39,068 nt of DNA from a virus, in the IMG/VR virus record IMGVR_UViG_3300044655_002016, positions 1 through 39,068 of that record. One strand, written 5' to 3'. The first letter of the stretch is position 1; each line of letters opens with the position of its first letter. The translations under genes were made by a program, and so were the position numbers. Below the pieces are notes generated by a model that was not told where the DNA came from, did no database searches, and saw only the letters and a program-made list of their open reading frames with translations. This document shows positions 38,031 to 39,068 of this stretch, one piece after another.

Positions 38031-38466
38031 CATCACCCCTCTGGGTCAAACCCTTTAAAATTATTGGAAGCGTCTGTATTAATTCTTGTTCTTCAAACAC
38101 CACTATCGCCCATTCTTGTAACTGTTCCAGCGTCACTGGTCCAACCAAGAGTGAGTGTACTTTTCCATCTAGCAGGTAGCATCGCGTACCGACCAAGATT
38201 AAAAAATGCGTAGGGACACGATGAGCATAGCGTCGCATCCAGTTATATTGGGAGGGTTCCACCTCGAATTTTGGAACCGCTCGATGTTCAGCCGCCTTGA
38301 GTTCAAGCCATCCAGTTTCGTAGATCGGCTTGAACTGGTCCAGCATCACATAAGACAGATCGGGGACTCCCGGATTCAAGTGGTTTTCCACGTGAATGGC
38401 CACGAGCCAGCGACCTGCCATTTTGTCGCACAAGCGTTTACGGAATTCGAGTTCCAGCTTGTTCAT
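38008..38466 (-). CDS. VRR-NUC-like nuclease
   Basis: The 152 residues show the VRR-NUC/PD-(D/E)XK arrangement: GVPDLSYV (Asp of motif II), GWLELK (Glu-x-Lys) 20 residues later, then EPSQYNWMRRYA typical of the family. Such stand-alone nucleases are small phage Holliday-junction or flap nucleases. The gene overlaps datZ (ATGA) and the primase (23 bp), so it is part of the same message. It may resolve concatemers before packaging. Confidence 0.85.
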   Translation of the reverse strand: MNKLELEFRKRLCDKMAGRWLVAIHVENHLNPGVPDLSYVMLDQFKPIYETGWLELKAAEHRAVPKFEVEPSQYNWMRRYAHRVPTHFLILVGTRCYLLDGKVHSLLVGPVTLEQLQEWAIVVFEEQELIQTLPIILKGLTQRGDDGTERVI

Positions 38467-39002
38467 TGTGACACGTAGGTCTGGATTTTGTCGTTAACGT
38501 GCTCGAACACGTGCGTTGGCCAAGCGGCACGGGCGGATAGCAGTTTGACCGACATCTGAGCACGCAACCCGTCAGTGGCAAAAATGGCAACACGGTCCAC
38601 GCCGTAACGTTCGATGAACCGGATCCCGTCCGCCAGATCGCAGAGCTTGACCAAGGCACGTACCTTTTCGTCTACCTCGTACTTGAACTGTGGGGGCGTC
38701 AGGCGCTCTTCCAATTCCTTGATACCAGTCAGGTACTTTTTTGTGTGGGTCGGGATATCGCCACAAAATACCTCAGGCAAGTCGTGGAACAGTGCCGGAC
38801 CCAACACACCATGAGCAGAACCGAAGTATACCTCGGGAGCGGTGATACTGATATGGTAGGCCAGCAGCGCTACATTCGCCGAATGCTCAGCGATCGACTG
38901 CGTGCGGGTCGTGTCGATCATGTGCCAGCGTTTGATCGACTGAAATCGGGTCACTGCTTCCAATGCTGGATCAATGTCCACATCTACGCGAAAGTCATCC
39001 AT
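38463..39002 (-). CDS. datZ: DatZ-like HD dATP triphosphohydrolase
   Basis: The 179-residue HD-domain enzyme shows His40 (EHSANVALLAYHI), His73-Asp74 with Glu77 (FHDLPEVFCGDI) and a late acidic site near Asp122-Asp125 (LCDLADGIRF). DatZ members convert dATP to deoxyadenosine and triphosphate, clearing the competitor of dZTP. Length and motif spacing fit DatZ, although 5'-deoxynucleotidase (YfbR-like) relatives share the pattern; the purZ-mazZ context decides. The first 24 codons are repeated at bases 1-74. It follows mazZ by 2 bp in the closed genome and is coupled to the nuclease gene by ATGA. Confidence 0.88.
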   Translation of the reverse strand: MDDFRVDVDIDPALEAVTRFQSIKRWHMIDTTRTQSIAEHSANVALLAYHISITAPEVYFGSAHGVLGPALFHDLPEVFCGDIPTHTKKYLTGIKELEERLTPPQFKYEVDEKVRALVKLCDLADGIRFIERYGVDRVAIFATDGLRAQMSVKLLSARAAWPTHVFEHVNDKIQTYVSQ

Positions 39003-39054
39003 GATTATTTATCCTTGTGACTCATTGTGCCGTTGCTATTGAGCTTCCAGTCAC
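38929..39054. repeat. Right copy of 126-bp terminal direct repeat
   Basis: Identical to bases 1-126. Supports circular closure of the map; see the left copy. Confidence 0.95.
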
Positions 39055-39068
39055 AAGGATAAATAATC
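39003..39068. repeat. Fold-back inverted repeat at contig end
   Basis: The last 19 bases (39050-39068) are the exact reverse complement of 39003-39021, around a 28-nt loop. In the other copy of the repeat only the first 5 bases (gtcac, 122-126) of the right arm exist and normal mazZ sequence follows. The last 14 bases are therefore probably an assembly or amplification fold-back artefact. Confidence 0.85.

Noticed and set aside
1-39068. tRNA genes, CRISPR array, integrase, repressor, single-subunit RNA polymerase
   Set aside because: No cloverleaf, spaced repeat array or corresponding protein motif was seen in any frame while reading. This is a visual negative, not a tool result.
39050-39068. 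Covalently closed hairpin telomere at the right end
   Set aside because: The matching region at the left end continues normally into mazZ, and no protelomerase gene is seen. A fold-back artefact is simpler.

Overview
The window is an almost certainly complete genome of a lytic, P22-like podovirus of a Gram-negative bacterium, about 38.9 kb and written as a linear contig that closes on itself: bases 1-126 recur as 38929-39054. The main point of interest is a 2-aminoadenine (Z-genome) cassette. It encodes a PurZ-type 2-aminodeoxyadenylosuccinate synthetase whose catalytic P-loop Asp is replaced by Ser, a MazZ-type (d)GTP pyrophosphohydrolase, a DatZ-type HD dATP triphosphohydrolase, and a family A polymerase of the DpoZ kind. 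The virus therefore probably replaces adenine by 2,6-diaminopurine throughout its DNA. The contig break falls between mazZ and datZ, which hides the fact that the genes are contiguous. Gene content and size recall the Vibrio podovirus phiVC8 group. The host cannot be named from sequence alone; an aquatic proteobacterium is an inference.

Layout: a leftward (minus-strand) early/replication arm runs from about 11.9 kb down to base 1, wraps across the contig ends and continues from 39.0 to 35.5 kb. In order of transcription it holds small early genes behind several host-type sigma70 promoters, a chain of overlapping small ORFs, a SNF2 helicase, a putative ssDNA-binding protein, tandem terminators, dpoZ, purZ, mazZ, datZ, a VRR-NUC-like nuclease and an archaeo-eukaryotic primase fused to a VirE-like helicase. 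A rightward (plus-strand) late arm runs from 13.05 to 35.47 kb: terminase small and large subunits, portal, scaffold, coat, tail adaptor (gp4-like), gp10-like stabilisation protein, a gp14-like protein, three ejection-type proteins, a tailspike with P22-type head-binding domain, accessory adhesin-like proteins and a lysis cassette (membrane proteins, 3-TM holin, M15 endopeptidase). The two arms meet tail to tail at 35468/35469 with no spacer.

The divergent control region (about 11.93-13.05 kb) has no convincing gene. It carries a near-consensus parS (ParB-binding) sequence, a long G/C-asymmetric inverted repeat with G-rich tandem repeats, paired operator-like repeats, a leftward terminator-like hairpin and the first late promoter, whose predicted start coincides with the terS ATG. 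A second parS-like site lies at 10.53 kb. No RNA polymerase, integrase, repressor, tRNA or CRISPR was seen, so transcription should depend on host RNA polymerase.

How the genes work together: MazZ makes dGMP from dGTP; PurZ joins aspartate to dGMP; host PurB and kinases finish dZTP; DatZ destroys competing dATP; DpoZ, with the primase-helicase, SNF2 helicase and ssDNA-binding protein, copies the genome with Z in place of A. All assignments come from reading motifs; no database search was run.
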